NCBI GenBank assembly: GCA_947372225.1
Contig: CANBSV010000046.1
Location: 1-20,215 of the forward strand
Origin: Burkholderiales bacterium
Lineage (GTDB): Bacteria > Pseudomonadota > Gammaproteobacteria > Burkholderiales > Burkholderiaceae_C
Length of the DNA stretch: 20,215 nucleotides
Reading direction: 5' to 3'
Each line of letters opens with the position of its first letter. Positions within the stretch are counted from its first letter, which is position 1. The translations under genes were made by a program, and so were the position numbers. The notes under the pieces were generated by a model. The model did no database searches. It saw only the letters and a program-made list of their open reading frames with translations, and was not told the origin of the DNA. This document shows, in pieces, positions 4,857 to 14,391 of this stretch.

Positions 4857-7613
4857 ATGTTGCCCAACTTTCTCACCCAAATTTTCGGCAGTCGCAACGA
4901 GCGACTCTTGAAGCAATACCGCCGCGTGCTCCAAAGCGTCAATGCGCTTGAGTCCAAGTACGAGGCCCTCGACGATGCAGAACTTGCGGGGCAGACGCTT
5001 CAATTTCGCCAGCGCCATGCTGCCGGTGAATCGCTAGACAGTCTGCTTTCCGAAGCATTCGCTGTGGTTCGCGAAGGCAGCAAACGTGCGCTGAAGATGC
5101 GCCACTTCGATGTCCAGTTGATCGGTGGCATGACCTTGCACAACGGCAAGATCGCCGAGATGCGCACCGGCGAGGGCAAGACATTGATGGCCACGCTGCC
5201 TGTCTACTTGAATGCGATCGCGGGCAAAGGCGTTCACGTGGTGACTGTCAACGACTACCTGGCACGCCGCGATGCCGAGTGGATGGGGCGGTTGTATGGC
5301 TTTCTGGGGCTGAGCGTTGGCGTGAACCTGCCGAACATGCCCCGCGAGGAAAAGCGGATCGCCTACGCAGCTGACGTTACGTACGGGACCAACAACGAGT
5401 TCGGGTTCGATTACCTGCGCGACAACATGGTCCAGGATCTCGCCGATCGCGTTCAGCGGGGTTTGTCTTATGCAATCGTCGACGAGGTTGACTCGATCTT
5501 GATCGATGAAGCCAGAACGCCGCTGATCATCAGCGGCCAGGCCGAAGACCACACCGAGATGTACGTGCGCATCAATGCTGTGGTGCCGCGACTCAAGAAG
5601 CAGATCGGAGAGGCCGACCCGAAGACGGGCGAGGGGGTTATCGAACCAGGTGATTTCACCGTCGATGAGAAGTCGCATCAGGTTTACTTGACCGAAGATG
5701 GTCACGAAAACGCCGAGCGATTGCTGAGCGAAGTAGGGCTCTTGCCTTCGGGCGCCAGCCTTTATGACGCTGCCAACATCACGCTGATGCACCACGTTTA
5801 TGCCGCTCTGCGTGCCACCCATCTGTATCACCGCGACCAGCACTATGTGGTCCAAGACGGCTCTGAAGGTCCGGAAATCGTGATCGTCGATGAGTTCACC
5901 GGCCGGCTCATGACCGGGCGCCGCTGGTCAGACGGTTTGCATCAAGCCGTAGAGGCCAAGGAAGGCGTGCCCATTCAAAGCGAGAACCAGACGCTCGCAT
6001 CCATCACGTTCCAGAACTACTTTCGCATGTACGGCAAGCTCAGTGGCATGACCGGTACCGCCGATACCGAGGCCTACGAGTTCCAGGAGATCTACGCGTT
6101 GGAAACGGTGGTGATTCCACCGAACCGGCCCACGGTGCGCAAGGATCAACTCGACCTGATCTACAAGACCAGTCGGGAGAAGTTCGAGGCGGTGATCGCT
6201 GACATCCGTGATTGCCACGAACGCGGCCAACCGGTGCTTGTGGGCACCACATCGATCGAGAACTCTGAGTTGATTTCCGGCCTCCTGCACACGGCCAAGT
6301 TGCCGCACCAAGTGCTCAACGCCAAGCAGCACGCCAGAGAAGCCGACATCGTGGCTCAGGCCGGCCGGCCGGGGGTGGTCACGATCGCCACCAACATGGC
6401 AGGGCGCGGCACCGACATCGTGCTCGGCGGCAACGTCGAAAACCAGATCAAGTCGATCGAGGCCGACGAGACCATCGTCGAGGAGGACAAGCGTGCGCGG
6501 TCTCAGCGCCTGCGCGATGAGTGGCAGTCGTTGCACGATCAGGTCAAGGCCGCAGGCGGCCTGCGCATCATCGCCACCGAGCGCCATGAGTCGCGCCGCA
6601 TCGACAACCAGTTGCGCGGCCGCTCGGGACGTCAGGGCGACCCGGGGTCCTCGCGGTTTTACCTTTCGCTCGACGACTCTTTGATGCGCATCTTCGCCGG
6701 CGATCGCGTTCGCGCGATCATGGAGCGGTTGAAGATGCCCGATGGTGAGGCGATCGAGGCCAGCATGGTCACGCGCAGTATCGAGGGGGCGCAGCGCAAG
6801 GTGGAGGCGCGCAACTTCGACATGCGCAAGCAGTTGCTCGAGTACGACGATGTTGCCAACGACCAGCGCAAGGTGATCTATCAGCAACGCAACGAAATTC
6901 TCGAGGCGCAAAGCCTGACCGAGCAAATTGCCAGCCTTCGCCGCAGCGCCATGGGGGATGTGGTCCGCAACTTCGTTCCGGTCAACAGTTTCGAAGAACA
7001 GTGGGATCTGGACAGCCTTGAAAAGACGCTGAGCGAAGAATGGCAACTGGCCGTATCGCTAAAGGCCGACGTCGAAGCGAGCAGCTCAATCACTGACGAG
7101 GACCTGGTGGAGCGCGTGGCGAAGGCCGCCGACGAGTCCTTCGGCGCTAAGGTGGAACTGGTTGGCGAAGATCAATTCATGCCCTTCATCCGCACGATCT
7201 TCCTGCAGTCCATCGATCAGCATTGGCGCGAGCACCTTGCAGCGCTCGACTACCTGCGTCAGGGCATTCACCTGCGCGGCTACGCTCAGCAAAACCCGAA
7301 GCAGGAATACAAGCGTGAGGCTTTCGAGCTGTTCGGGCGATTGCTCGATGTGATCAAGATGGACGTGACCCGTACGCTGATGCTGGTTCGCATCCGATCT
7401 GCCGAAGAGGTAGCTCAGGCAACAGAGGCCATTGAGGAGCGAGCCGAGCGCATTGCGAACGTGACCTACACGCACCCCAACGAAGACGGCAGCGTTTCGC
7501 AAGATGCGGATCCGGCAACGCAGGTCGCGGAGATTCCCAAGGCTGGCCGCAATGATCCGTGTCCGTGTGGCAGCGGTAAGAAGTTCAAGTTGTGTCACGG
7601 CCGTCTGGCCTGA
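4857..7613 (+). CDS. secA: Preprotein translocase ATPase SecA
   Basis: SecA is the cytosolic ATPase that pushes secretory precursors through SecYEG. The 918-residue protein starts MLPNFLTQIFGSRNERLLK, aligning with the E. coli start, so the ATG at 4857 is chosen although the frame is open upstream to a GTG at 4761. Walker A MRTGEGKT is at 102-109 and the DEVD box at 209-212, the same numbers as E. coli. The nucleotide-binding domain 2 motifs follow (VGTTSIENSELIS; TNMAGRGTDIVLGGN; a GRSGRQGDPG arginine-finger segment). The C-terminal zinc-binding motif that contacts SecB is intact (C902, C904, C913, H914). argJ begins 16 nt after the stop, so the two are likely co-transcribed. The ribosome site is weak. 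Confidence 0.97.
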   Translation: MLPNFLTQIFGSRNERLLKQYRRVLQSVNALESKYEALDDAELAGQTLQFRQRHAAGESLDSLLSEAFAVVREGSKRALKMRHFDVQLIGGMTLHNGKIAEMRTGEGKTLMATLPVYLNAIAGKGVHVVTVNDYLARRDAEWMGRLYGFLGLSVGVNLPNMPREEKRIAYAADVTYGTNNEFGFDYLRDNMVQDLADRVQRGLSYAIVDEVDSILIDEARTPLIISGQAEDHTEMYVRINAVVPRLKKQIGEADPKTGEGVIEPGDFTVDEKSHQVYLTEDGHENAERLLSEVGLLPSGASLYDAANITLMHHVYAALRATHLYHRDQHYVVQDGSEGPEIVIVDEFTGRLMTGRRWSDGLHQAVEAKEGVPIQSENQTLASITFQNYFRMYGKLSGMTGTADTEAYEFQEIYALETVVIPPNRPTVRKDQLDLIYKTSREKFEAVIADIRDCHERGQPVLVGTTSIENSELISGLLHTAKLPHQVLNAKQHAREADIVAQAGRPGVVTIATNMAGRGTDIVLGGNVENQIKSIEADETIVEEDKRARSQRLRDEWQSLHDQVKAAGGLRIIATERHESRRIDNQLRGRSGRQGDPGSSRFYLSLDDSLMRIFAGDRVRAIMERLKMPDGEAIEASMVTRSIEGAQRKVEARNFDMRKQLLEYDDVANDQRKVIYQQRNEILEAQSLTEQIASLRRSAMGDVVRNFVPVNSFEEQWDLDSLEKTLSEEWQLAVSLKADVEASSSITDEDLVERVAKAADESFGAKVELVGEDQFMPFIRTIFLQSIDQHWREHLAALDYLRQGIHLRGYAQQNPKQEYKREAFELFGRLLDVIKMDVTRTLMLVRIRSAEEVAQATEAIEERAERIANVTYTHPNEDGSVSQDADPATQVAEIPKAGRNDPCPCGSGKKFKLCHGRLA

Positions 7614-7629
7614 GGATGGGGAGCCTGCC

Positions 7630-8871
7630 GTGCCGGTCAATCTGCAAGCGCCCATTCCCGATGAACTGAAGCCCGTCGCTGGAGTGCGGCTGGGCACTGC
7701 GATGGCGGGGGTGCGCAAGGCCAATCGCCGTGATGTGCTGGTCGTTTCGCTGGCCGAGGGGTCGCAGGTCTCGGGTGTGTTCACCACCAACCGGTTCTGC
7801 GCGGCTCCGGTCCAGTTGTGCCGCCAACACCTGGCGACAAGTGCCGCCGGCAAGCCCGGTATCCGAGCTTTGTTGGTGAACACGGGCAACGCCAATGCTG
7901 GAACCGGTGAGGACGGGCTCAAGCGCGCTCGTTCAACCTGTGTCGCTCTGGCAGGCCAGCTGAATCTGGAGCCCGATCAGGTGCTGCCGTTTTCCACCGG
8001 CGTGATCATGGAAACGCTGCCCAATGATCGCATCGAGGCCGCATTGGGTGCTGCGCTGGTGGATCTCGAGGACAGCCATTGGGCCACCGCCGCCGAAGCC
8101 ATCATGACCACTGACACGCTGCCCAAGGCGGCATCGATGCAGGTCAGCATCGGTGGCAAGACGGTCACCGTGACCGGCATCAGCAAGGGCGCCGGGATGA
8201 TCCGGCCCAACATGGCCACGATGCTCGGCTTCGTGGCCACCAATGCCGTTCTGGCGCCGGGACTGCTGGACACACTGGTGCGTGATGCGGCCGATCAGTC
8301 CTTCAACCGCATCTCGATCGACGGCGACACGTCAACCAACGACTCGTTCATCCTGATTGCCACGCAGCAAGCCGGGCACGCACCCATCGAGCGCCTCGAC
8401 AGCGCCGAGGGCACCGTCTTGCGCGATGCGGTGATCGCTGTATCGACCCGGCTCGCGCAGGCCATCGTGCGCGACGGCGAAGGCGCCACCAAGTTCATCA
8501 CGGTGCAGATCGATGGCGGCGTCACCGAAGCCGAATGCCGGTTGGCGGCTTATGCCATTGCCCATTCGCCGCTGGTCAAGACAGCGTTTTTTGCCAGCGA
8601 TCCGAATCTGGGGCGCATCCTGGCCGCCGTTGGTTACGCCGGCATCACCGATCTCGATCAGACGCTCATCGACCTGCATCTCGACGGCGTGCATGTGGTG
8701 CGCCAGGGTGGTCGCCATCCGGACTACCGCGAAGAAGACGGGCAGCGCGTGATGAAGCAAAGCGAGATCACGGTGCGGGTCAATCTGAACCGCGGTGCTG
8801 CGAGCACCACCGTGTGGACCTGCGACCTCAGCATCGACTACGTGAAGATCAACGCCGATTACCGCAGTTGA
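7630..8871 (+). CDS. argJ: Bifunctional ornithine acetyltransferase / N-acetylglutamate synthase
   Basis: ArgJ transfers the acetyl group from N-acetylornithine to glutamate in the cyclic arginine pathway and often also makes N-acetylglutamate from acetyl-CoA. The 413-residue precursor contains the self-cleavage region SKGAGMIRPNMATML; the cut is before T197, whose threonine becomes the nucleophile of the beta chain. Other family marks are LLVNTGNANAGTG, FSTGVIMETLP, SFNRISIDGDTSTNDS and FASDPNLGRILAAVGYAG. The start is a GTG after a GGGGAG ribosome site; the frame is open further upstream inside secA, but family N-termini begin near here. It follows secA by 16 nt, and its 3' end overlaps that of the minus-strand phosphodiesterase gene by 13 bp. 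Confidence 0.95.
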   Translation: MPVNLQAPIPDELKPVAGVRLGTAMAGVRKANRRDVLVVSLAEGSQVSGVFTTNRFCAAPVQLCRQHLATSAAGKPGIRALLVNTGNANAGTGEDGLKRARSTCVALAGQLNLEPDQVLPFSTGVIMETLPNDRIEAALGAALVDLEDSHWATAAEAIMTTDTLPKAASMQVSIGGKTVTVTGISKGAGMIRPNMATMLGFVATNAVLAPGLLDTLVRDAADQSFNRISIDGDTSTNDSFILIATQQAGHAPIERLDSAEGTVLRDAVIAVSTRLAQAIVRDGEGATKFITVQIDGGVTEAECRLAAYAIAHSPLVKTAFFASDPNLGRILAAVGYAGITDLDQTLIDLHLDGVHVVRQGGRHPDYREEDGQRVMKQSEITVRVNLNRGAASTTVWTCDLSIDYVKINADYRS

Positions 8872-9653
8872 GGCCCTGCGGGCCATGCAGCACGGTCCAT
8901 CACGTCGGTGATCAGCCCTTCGACGCCCCAGCGCATCAATTGTTCGGCCACGTCCACGTCGTTGACGGTGTAGCTCATGACGAACAGACCAACTGCGTGG
9001 AGTTGGGCAATCACTGTGGTGTCAAGCAGCGGGTGATCGATGACCACCGCGCTGCAGCCCAGTTCAAGGGACTGTTCCAACCACCCTGGCACCAGTTCGT
9101 CCAGCAACAGTGCGCGCGGCAAATGAGGTGCTGTACCACGCGCTGCCTCCAGCGCCGACGTCGAAAATGAACTCAGCAGCGGCATGCGTGTGTGTTGAGC
9201 CCACAGTCTTGCCGTTTCCAAGGCGACGCTTGCACCCGTATGCGCGTCGTGGCCCGGCGTGGGCTTGATTTCGATGTTCAGGTCAGAGCCGGTCTCAAAA
9301 CAAAAGCGGGCAATGTCGGACAAAGTGGGGATGGGCTCGCCAACGTGCTCTGGGCTGTGCCAGCCTCCCGCATCCAGCTGCGAGAGTTGTGCCCAGGTGT
9401 GCTCTTCTGCAACTCCGAGACCGGATGTCGTTCGCTCGAGCTCGGTGTCGTGGAATAGGAAGGCCACCCCGTCGGCGCTGATCTTGACGTCACATTCAAA
9501 GGCCTTGAATCCATGCCGAGCGCCGAGGCGGAAGGCAGCCAGCGTGTTTTCAGGGGCCAGGCGTCCCGCACCCCGATGCGCCCACCACCTTGGGTAAGGC
9601 CATGAGGATGGAGGTCTGAATGACTGTTGGTGGAATGGTGGTTCGGGTCTCAT
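8859..9653 (-). CDS. ugpQ: Glycerophosphodiester phosphodiesterase
   Basis: This enzyme hydrolyses glycerophosphodiesters from phospholipid turnover to glycerol-3-phosphate and an alcohol. The 264-residue protein shows the GDPD TIM-barrel motifs in order: AHRGAGRLAPENTLAAF (H26, R27, E35), FECDVKISADG (E53, D55), FLFHDTELERTTSG (H68, D69), NIEIKP (metal-binding strand), and late-barrel segments SSFSTSALEAAR, YTVNDVD and WGVEGLITD. No signal peptide is present, so it is a cytoplasmic, UgpQ-like enzyme. The ATG at 9653 has a GGAG nine bases upstream; a longer frame to 9899 runs into the divergent neighbour and is not favoured. The N-terminal 20 residues are Pro/Ser-rich and poorly conserved. 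The gene is convergent with argJ and divergent from the DUF3683 oxidase. Confidence 0.93.
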   Translation of the reverse strand: MRPEPPFHQQSFRPPSSWPYPRWWAHRGAGRLAPENTLAAFRLGARHGFKAFECDVKISADGVAFLFHDTELERTTSGLGVAEEHTWAQLSQLDAGGWHSPEHVGEPIPTLSDIARFCFETGSDLNIEIKPTPGHDAHTGASVALETARLWAQHTRMPLLSSFSTSALEAARGTAPHLPRALLLDELVPGWLEQSLELGCSAVVIDHPLLDTTVIAQLHAVGLFVMSYTVNDVDVAEQLMRWGVEGLITDVMDRAAWPAGPQLR

Positions 9654-9845
9654 CGAGTTGCGCTCCGAGGTTGGATCACCACAGTCCAATCCGCAGGATG
9701 TGTCCAATAGACCCCAAAGACTGCGGTGGGAGACCTTACCGTGTATTTTCCGTGCTGCAATATCGCCAACCCCGCATCGTTTGCATACGGTTGCCCCTCT
9801 GATTTCGCCGCTCGCCCCCAAAGGCGGTGGCCCCGGCACTGAACC

Positions 9846-12800
9846 ATGAACGCACCCACGCTCCTTACCGAACTGGCAGCTACCGCCCTTCCTGAGCACG
9901 GGTCCGCTCGGTTGCGTGAAATTCCCTACAACTACACGTCATTCTCCGATCGCGAGATCGTCCAGCGTCTGCTGGGCTCGCGTGCGTGGGAGCTGCTGGG
10001 GCGCTTGCGCGGAGAGCGTCAGACGGGGCGCTCAGCTCGGATGCTCTACGAGGTCCTTGGTGACATTTGGGTGGTGCAGCGCAATCCTTACCTGCAAGAC
10101 GATCTGCTCGACAACCCCCGCCGCCGCAGGCAGTTGATCGAGGCTTTGCACCACAGGCTGGGCGAGGTGCAACGCCGCATCACTTCTTCGCAAGGCGACC
10201 ACCACAGTGATGTCAACGAGTTGCTCCAAAGTGCCAGTCAGGCGGTGCATCGATTTTCCGAACAGTTTGATGAGGTGGCCCGTCTGCGTCGCAGCGCCAG
10301 CAAACTGTTGAATCGCTGCACGGCGTCTGACAACGTCAAGTTCGATGCACTTTCGCGCGTGTCGCATGTGACCGACGCCACTGACTGGCGGGTCGAATAT
10401 CCGTTTGTGGTGCTCACGCCCGATACCGAAAGCGAGATGGCTGCTTTGGTGAAGGGCTGTGTCGAACTGGGGCTGACGATCATTCCCCGCGGCGGTGGCA
10501 CCGGATACACGGGCGGCGCGATTCCGCTGATCTGGAACAGCGCGGTGATCAACACCGAAAAGCTTGAGGCGATGACCGAGGTCGAGATGCGCCGCCTGCC
10601 GGGCCTTGACCGCGAGGTTGCCACCGTGTGGACCGAAGCCGGCGTTGTCACCCAGCGTGTGGCCGACGCCGCTGAGCGCGCGGGCTACGTCTTTGCGGTG
10701 GATCCGACGTCGGCCGAGGCCTGTTGCATCGGCGGCAACATTGCGATGAACGCCGGCGGCAAGAAGGCGGTGCTGTGGGGCACGGCGCTCGACAATCTGG
10801 CTTCGTGGCGCATGGTCACGCCCGAGGCCAAGTGGCTCGAGGTCACGCGCTTGAACCACAACCTGGGCAAGATCCACGATGTGGCCGTGGCCAGCTTTGA
10901 GCTGAAGTACTTCGACGCCAGCGGCAAGACCCTCGAGCGCACGGAGCAACTTGACATTCCGGGCAGCACCTTCCGCAAGGAAGGGCTGGGCAAGGATGTG
11001 ACCGACAAATTCCTGGCCGGGCTGCCGGGCATCCAGAAGGAGGGCTGCGACGGCCTGATCACCAGCGCGCGCTGGATCGTCCACAAGATGCCGGCGCATG
11101 TGCGCACGGTGTGCCTCGAGTTCTTTGGCAACGCCAAGGACGCGGTGCCCAGCATTGTCGAGATTAAGGACTACATGTTCGCGCAGGCCAAGGCCGGTGG
11201 TGCGGTGCTGGCGGGACTCGAGCACCTCGACGACCGCTACCTGAAGGCTGTCGGCTACGCGACCAAGAGCAAGCGCGCGCATGCGTCTGGCAACGCCTCG
11301 GGCCTGCCGAAGATGGTGCTGTTTGGGGACATCGCCGGCGATGATGCCGACGTGGTGGCGCGCGCCACCAGCGAGGTGATCCGCATCGCCAACAGCCGCG
11401 CCGGCGAGGGTTTTGTGGCGGTGAGCCCTGAGGCGCGCAAGAAGTTCTGGCTCGATCGCAAGCGCACTGCGGCGATCAGCAAGCACACCAATGCGTTCAA
11501 GGTGAACGAAGACGTGGTCATCCCGCTGCCGCGCATGGGTGAGTACACCGAGGGTATCGAGCGGATCAACATCGAGCTGAGTCTGCGCAACAAGTTGGCG
11601 CTACTCGACGCATTGGAAACGTTCTTCCTCAAGGGCTCGCTGCCCTTGGGCAAGACCGACGACGCAGCGGAGATCGCATCGGCCGAATTGCTGGAAGACA
11701 GCGTTGCGCAAGCCTTGGCGCTGATCGGTCGTGTGCGTGCGCTGTGGCAGCAGTGGCTCTCGCACCTGGACACGCCATCAGGGCAGCGACCTGCTCTCGA
11801 TCAAGGCGTCGCACAGGTTGGGCCCGAGGACGAGCGAACCTTTTTCGCACAACTGCAGGACCGCACTCTGCGCGCGTCTTGGAAATTGCAGGTGCGCGCG
11901 CCACTGCAGGCGATCTTCTCTGGCGCCTCGTTGTCGCCAATTCTCGAGGCTTGCCAGAAGATTCACACCGAGGTGTTGCATGGTCGGGTCTGGATTGCGC
12001 TGCACATGCACGCCGGTGACGGCAACGTGCACACCAACATCCCGGTCAACAGCGACGACTACGACATGCTGCAAACCGCCCACGAAGCGGTAGCCCGAAT
12101 CATGGGCCTGGCGCGCCGCCTCGATGGTGTGATTTCAGGAGAGCACGGAATCGGGATCACCAAGCTGGAGTTCGTTACCGACGGCGAACTGGCTGACTTC
12201 GCGGCCTATAAACAGCGCATCGACCCCGAGGGGCGCTTCAACAAGGGCAAGCTGCTGCGGGGCACTGCTGGTGCGGGCCTGGCCGTTGGTGAAGGGCCGT
12301 CGACTGATCTGCGTGCCTCCGATCTGAGCCAAGCCTACACGCCGAGCTTCGGGCTGATGGGACATGAGTCGCTCATCATGCAGCAAAGCGATATCGGGGC
12401 GATCGCCGACAGCATCAAGGACTGCATGCGCTGCGGCAAGTGCAAACCGGTGTGCGCCACGCACGTGCCGCGCGCGAACCTGCTGTACAGCCCGCGCAAC
12501 AAGATCCTCGCGACGTCGCTGCTCGTCGAGGCCTTCCTCTACGAAGAGCAGACGCGTCGTGGCGTGAGCCTGAAGCACTGGGAAGAGTTCGAGGACGTCG
12601 CCGACCACTGCACCGTGTGCCACAAGTGCGCGAGCCCGTGTCCGGTGAAGATCGACTTTGGTGACGTGTCAATGAACATGCGCAACCTCTTGCGCAAGAT
12701 GGGCCAGAAGAGCTTCCGGCCCGGCAATGCGCTGTCGATGGCGTTTCTCAACGCCACCAGCCCCGACAAGATCAACCTCATGCGCAAGGCCATGGTGGGG

Positions 12801-13889
12801 GTGGGCTTCAAGGCGCAGAGGCTGGCAAATGACCTGCTGAGCCGTTTGGCGCGAAAGCAGACGGCTGCGCCTCGCGCAACGGTGGGGACCGCGCCGATCA
12901 AGGAGCAGGTGATCCACTTCATCAACAAGAAGCTGCCTGGAGGACTGCCCAAGAAGACCGCGCGCGCCTTGCTGGACATCGAGGACAAGGATTACGTTCC
13001 GATCATTCGCAATCCGGCGACAACCACGGCCGAAACGGAGGCGGTGTTTTATTTCCCTGGCTGCGGCTCGGAGCGCTTGTTTTCGCAAGTGGGCCTGGCC
13101 ACACAGGCCATGCTGTGGCACGCTGGGGTGCAAACGGTGTTGCCACCTGGCTACTTGTGCTGCGGTTATCCGCAGCGTGGCAGTGGTCAGTTTGATAAAG
13201 CCGACAAGATCATCACCGACAACCGGGTCTTGTTTCACCGCGTGGCCAACACGCTGAACTACCTGGACATCAAGACAGTCGTGGTCAGTTGTGGAACCTG
13301 CTACGACCAGTTGCAGGGTTACCAGTTCGACAAGATCTTCCCAGGCTGTCGAATCATCGATATTCACGAGTACCTGCTCGAAAAGAACGTCACCTTGCAG
13401 GGGCAGGGCGGCTACCTGTATCACGACCCCTGCCACAGCCCGATGAAACTTCAAGAGCCGATGAAGACCGTCAAGGCGCTGGTCGGTGGTGCTCACCCCG
13501 AGGCGGTCCTCGAGAGCAAACGCTGCTGCGGCGAGAGCGGTACGCTGGGCGTGACCCGCCCGGACATCTCGACGCAGATTCGTTTCCGCAAGGAAGAAGA
13601 ACTGAGGAAAGACGAGCAAGCCCTGCGGAAGGTTACGGCCGGATTGGCCGTCGATCGTGATGCCGATGCCTTTGTTGCGATTCCGTCCGATCAGAGGAAC
13701 CTCAAGATCCTCACGTCTTGCCCTAGTTGTTTGCAGGGCTTGAGCCGTTACTCCGGTGACTTGCAAAACGGGCTGCTTGAAGCGGACTACATCGTGGTGG
13801 AGATGGCCAACCAGTTGCTTGGGGGCGACTGGATGCCGCGGTACGTGGAACAGGCCAATCGGGGAGGCATCGAGCGGGTGCTGGTGTGA
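9846..13889 (+). CDS. DUF3683-type FAD-linked oxidase fused to Fe-S/CCG oxidoreductase (putative respiratory 2-hydroxyacid dehydrogenase)
   Basis: A 1347-residue fusion. Residues about 20-150 resemble the DUF3683 domain (LREIPYNYTSFSDREIVQRL). Next is a VAO/GlcD-type FAD domain with PRGGGTGYTGG at 214-224, then the FAD-oxidase C-domain with HAGDGNVH (722-729) and GEHGIG (765-770). A ferredoxin-like module follows with two CxxCxxCxxxC clusters (C860, C863, C866, C870; C922, C925, C928, C932). The C-terminus has GlpC/LutA-type CCG domains (FPGCG with C1073, YLCCGYP, SCGTCYD, DPCHSP, KRCCGESG, SCPSC). This corresponds to GlcD plus GlcF, or a YdiJ-like enzyme, in one chain. The likely role is oxidation of a D-2-hydroxyacid with electrons passed to the respiratory chain; the substrate is unknown. 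The ATG has no strong ribosome site. The HIT gene overlaps its stop. Confidence 0.85.
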   Translation: MNAPTLLTELAATALPEHGSARLREIPYNYTSFSDREIVQRLLGSRAWELLGRLRGERQTGRSARMLYEVLGDIWVVQRNPYLQDDLLDNPRRRRQLIEALHHRLGEVQRRITSSQGDHHSDVNELLQSASQAVHRFSEQFDEVARLRRSASKLLNRCTASDNVKFDALSRVSHVTDATDWRVEYPFVVLTPDTESEMAALVKGCVELGLTIIPRGGGTGYTGGAIPLIWNSAVINTEKLEAMTEVEMRRLPGLDREVATVWTEAGVVTQRVADAAERAGYVFAVDPTSAEACCIGGNIAMNAGGKKAVLWGTALDNLASWRMVTPEAKWLEVTRLNHNLGKIHDVAVASFELKYFDASGKTLERTEQLDIPGSTFRKEGLGKDVTDKFLAGLPGIQKEGCDGLITSARWIVHKMPAHVRTVCLEFFGNAKDAVPSIVEIKDYMFAQAKAGGAVLAGLEHLDDRYLKAVGYATKSKRAHASGNASGLPKMVLFGDIAGDDADVVARATSEVIRIANSRAGEGFVAVSPEARKKFWLDRKRTAAISKHTNAFKVNEDVVIPLPRMGEYTEGIERINIELSLRNKLALLDALETFFLKGSLPLGKTDDAAEIASAELLEDSVAQALALIGRVRALWQQWLSHLDTPSGQRPALDQGVAQVGPEDERTFFAQLQDRTLRASWKLQVRAPLQAIFSGASLSPILEACQKIHTEVLHGRVWIALHMHAGDGNVHTNIPVNSDDYDMLQTAHEAVARIMGLARRLDGVISGEHGIGITKLEFVTDGELADFAAYKQRIDPEGRFNKGKLLRGTAGAGLAVGEGPSTDLRASDLSQAYTPSFGLMGHESLIMQQSDIGAIADSIKDCMRCGKCKPVCATHVPRANLLYSPRNKILATSLLVEAFLYEEQTRRGVSLKHWEEFEDVADHCTVCHKCASPCPVKIDFGDVSMNMRNLLRKMGQKSFRPGNALSMAFLNATSPDKINLMRKAMVGVGFKAQRLANDLLSRLARKQTAAPRATVGTAPIKEQVIHFINKKLPGGLPKKTARALLDIEDKDYVPIIRNPATTTAETEAVFYFPGCGSERLFSQVGLATQAMLWHAGVQTVLPPGYLCCGYPQRGSGQFDKADKIITDNRVLFHRVANTLNYLDIKTVVVSCGTCYDQLQGYQFDKIFPGCRIIDIHEYLLEKNVTLQGQGGYLYHDPCHSPMKLQEPMKTVKALVGGAHPEAVLESKRCCGESGTLGVTRPDISTQIRFRKEEELRKDEQALRKVTAGLAVDRDADAFVAIPSDQRNLKILTSCPSCLQGLSRYSGDLQNGLLEADYIVVEMANQLLGGDWMPRYVEQANRGGIERVLV

Positions 13890-14332
13890 GCGATCTTCAT
13901 CGCGAGTGTGCGCTGTGCGACTCAGCAGGCGGTCTGGTGGTCACTTCGAGCCAGCACTGGCGGGTGATCAGGGTCGACGATCCCTCCTTTCCCGCGTTCT
14001 ATCGCGTGATATGGGCCGAGCACGTGGCCGAGTTCAGTTCCCTGACTGCTTCGGCTCGCGCCGAGTGCATGAGCGTGGTTTGCGCTATCGAACGGGTGTT
14101 GATCAGGCTATTGCGGCCAACGAAGGTCAACCTGGCCGCGCTTGGAAACGTCGTTCCTCACCTGCACTGGCATGTGATCGCCCGCTTCGATTGGGACAGC
14201 CATTTTCCGCAGCCCATCTGGGGTGAGGCGCAGCGGCACGTTGGTTCAGCCGCGGCATTGCTGGCGGTCACGCTGGCCGAACTGGACCGCGAAGTCGCCG
14301 ACGCTGTGATCGGTGTGAAAAGCGATGAGTGA
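13886..14332 (+). CDS. HIT-family protein (histidine triad hydrolase)
   Basis: A 148-residue histidine-triad protein. The core is NLAALGNVVPHLHWHVIARF, with the triad H92-x-H94-x-H96; the last histidine is the usual nucleophile for nucleotide phosphoramidate or dinucleotide hydrolysis. The upstream part (RVIWAEHVAEFSSLTASAR) fits the HIT fold. C8 and C11 near the N-terminus (CALC) are a feature of this subgroup and might bind a metal. The start is a GTG overlapping the oxidase stop in a GTGA contact, which suggests translational coupling. The natural substrate is unknown; whether the enzyme serves the neighbouring oxidase cannot be told. Confidence 0.88.
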   Translation: MSDLHRECALCDSAGGLVVTSSQHWRVIRVDDPSFPAFYRVIWAEHVAEFSSLTASARAECMSVVCAIERVLIRLLRPTKVNLAALGNVVPHLHWHVIARFDWDSHFPQPIWGEAQRHVGSAAALLAVTLAELDREVADAVIGVKSDE

Positions 14333-14353
14333 CGGGCAACTCAGCCGCTTCGA

Positions 14354-14373
14354 TACACTCGTTCGAATCGAAC
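14354..14373 (+). promoter_or_regulatory. Possible -10 element and small inverted repeat before the DUF971 gene
   Basis: TACACT (14354-14359) resembles a sigma-70 -10 hexamer, but the best -35 match (GTGACG at 14329) lies 19 nt away and is weak. Directly after it, GTTCG-AAT-CGAAC (14361-14373) is a perfect 5-bp inverted repeat that could be an operator. Both lie in the 59-nt gap between the HIT stop and the favoured DUF971 start. Confidence 0.35.
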
Positions 14374-14391
14374 ACGCAACCGTTTTTTTAC

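Noticed and set aside
5928..7046. 372-codon minus-strand open frame inside secA
   Set aside because: It lies wholly antisense to conserved secA sequence, has no recognisable motifs, and long antisense frames are expected in GC-rich coding DNA.
9654..9845. Small open frames on both strands in the ugpQ/oxidase gap
   Set aside because: They have no recognisable sequence or ribosome site and overlap the ends of real genes; the 192 nt appear to be a divergent promoter region, though no clear hexamers were found.
10032..11486. 484-codon minus-strand open frame inside the DUF3683 oxidase gene
   Set aside because: Antisense shadow of a conserved flavoprotein; His/Arg/Ala-rich composition without domain features.
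12669..13766. 365-codon minus-strand open frame in the Fe-S/CCG part
   Set aside because: Antisense to the CCG cysteine motifs, no recognisable family, same codon-mirror pattern as the others.
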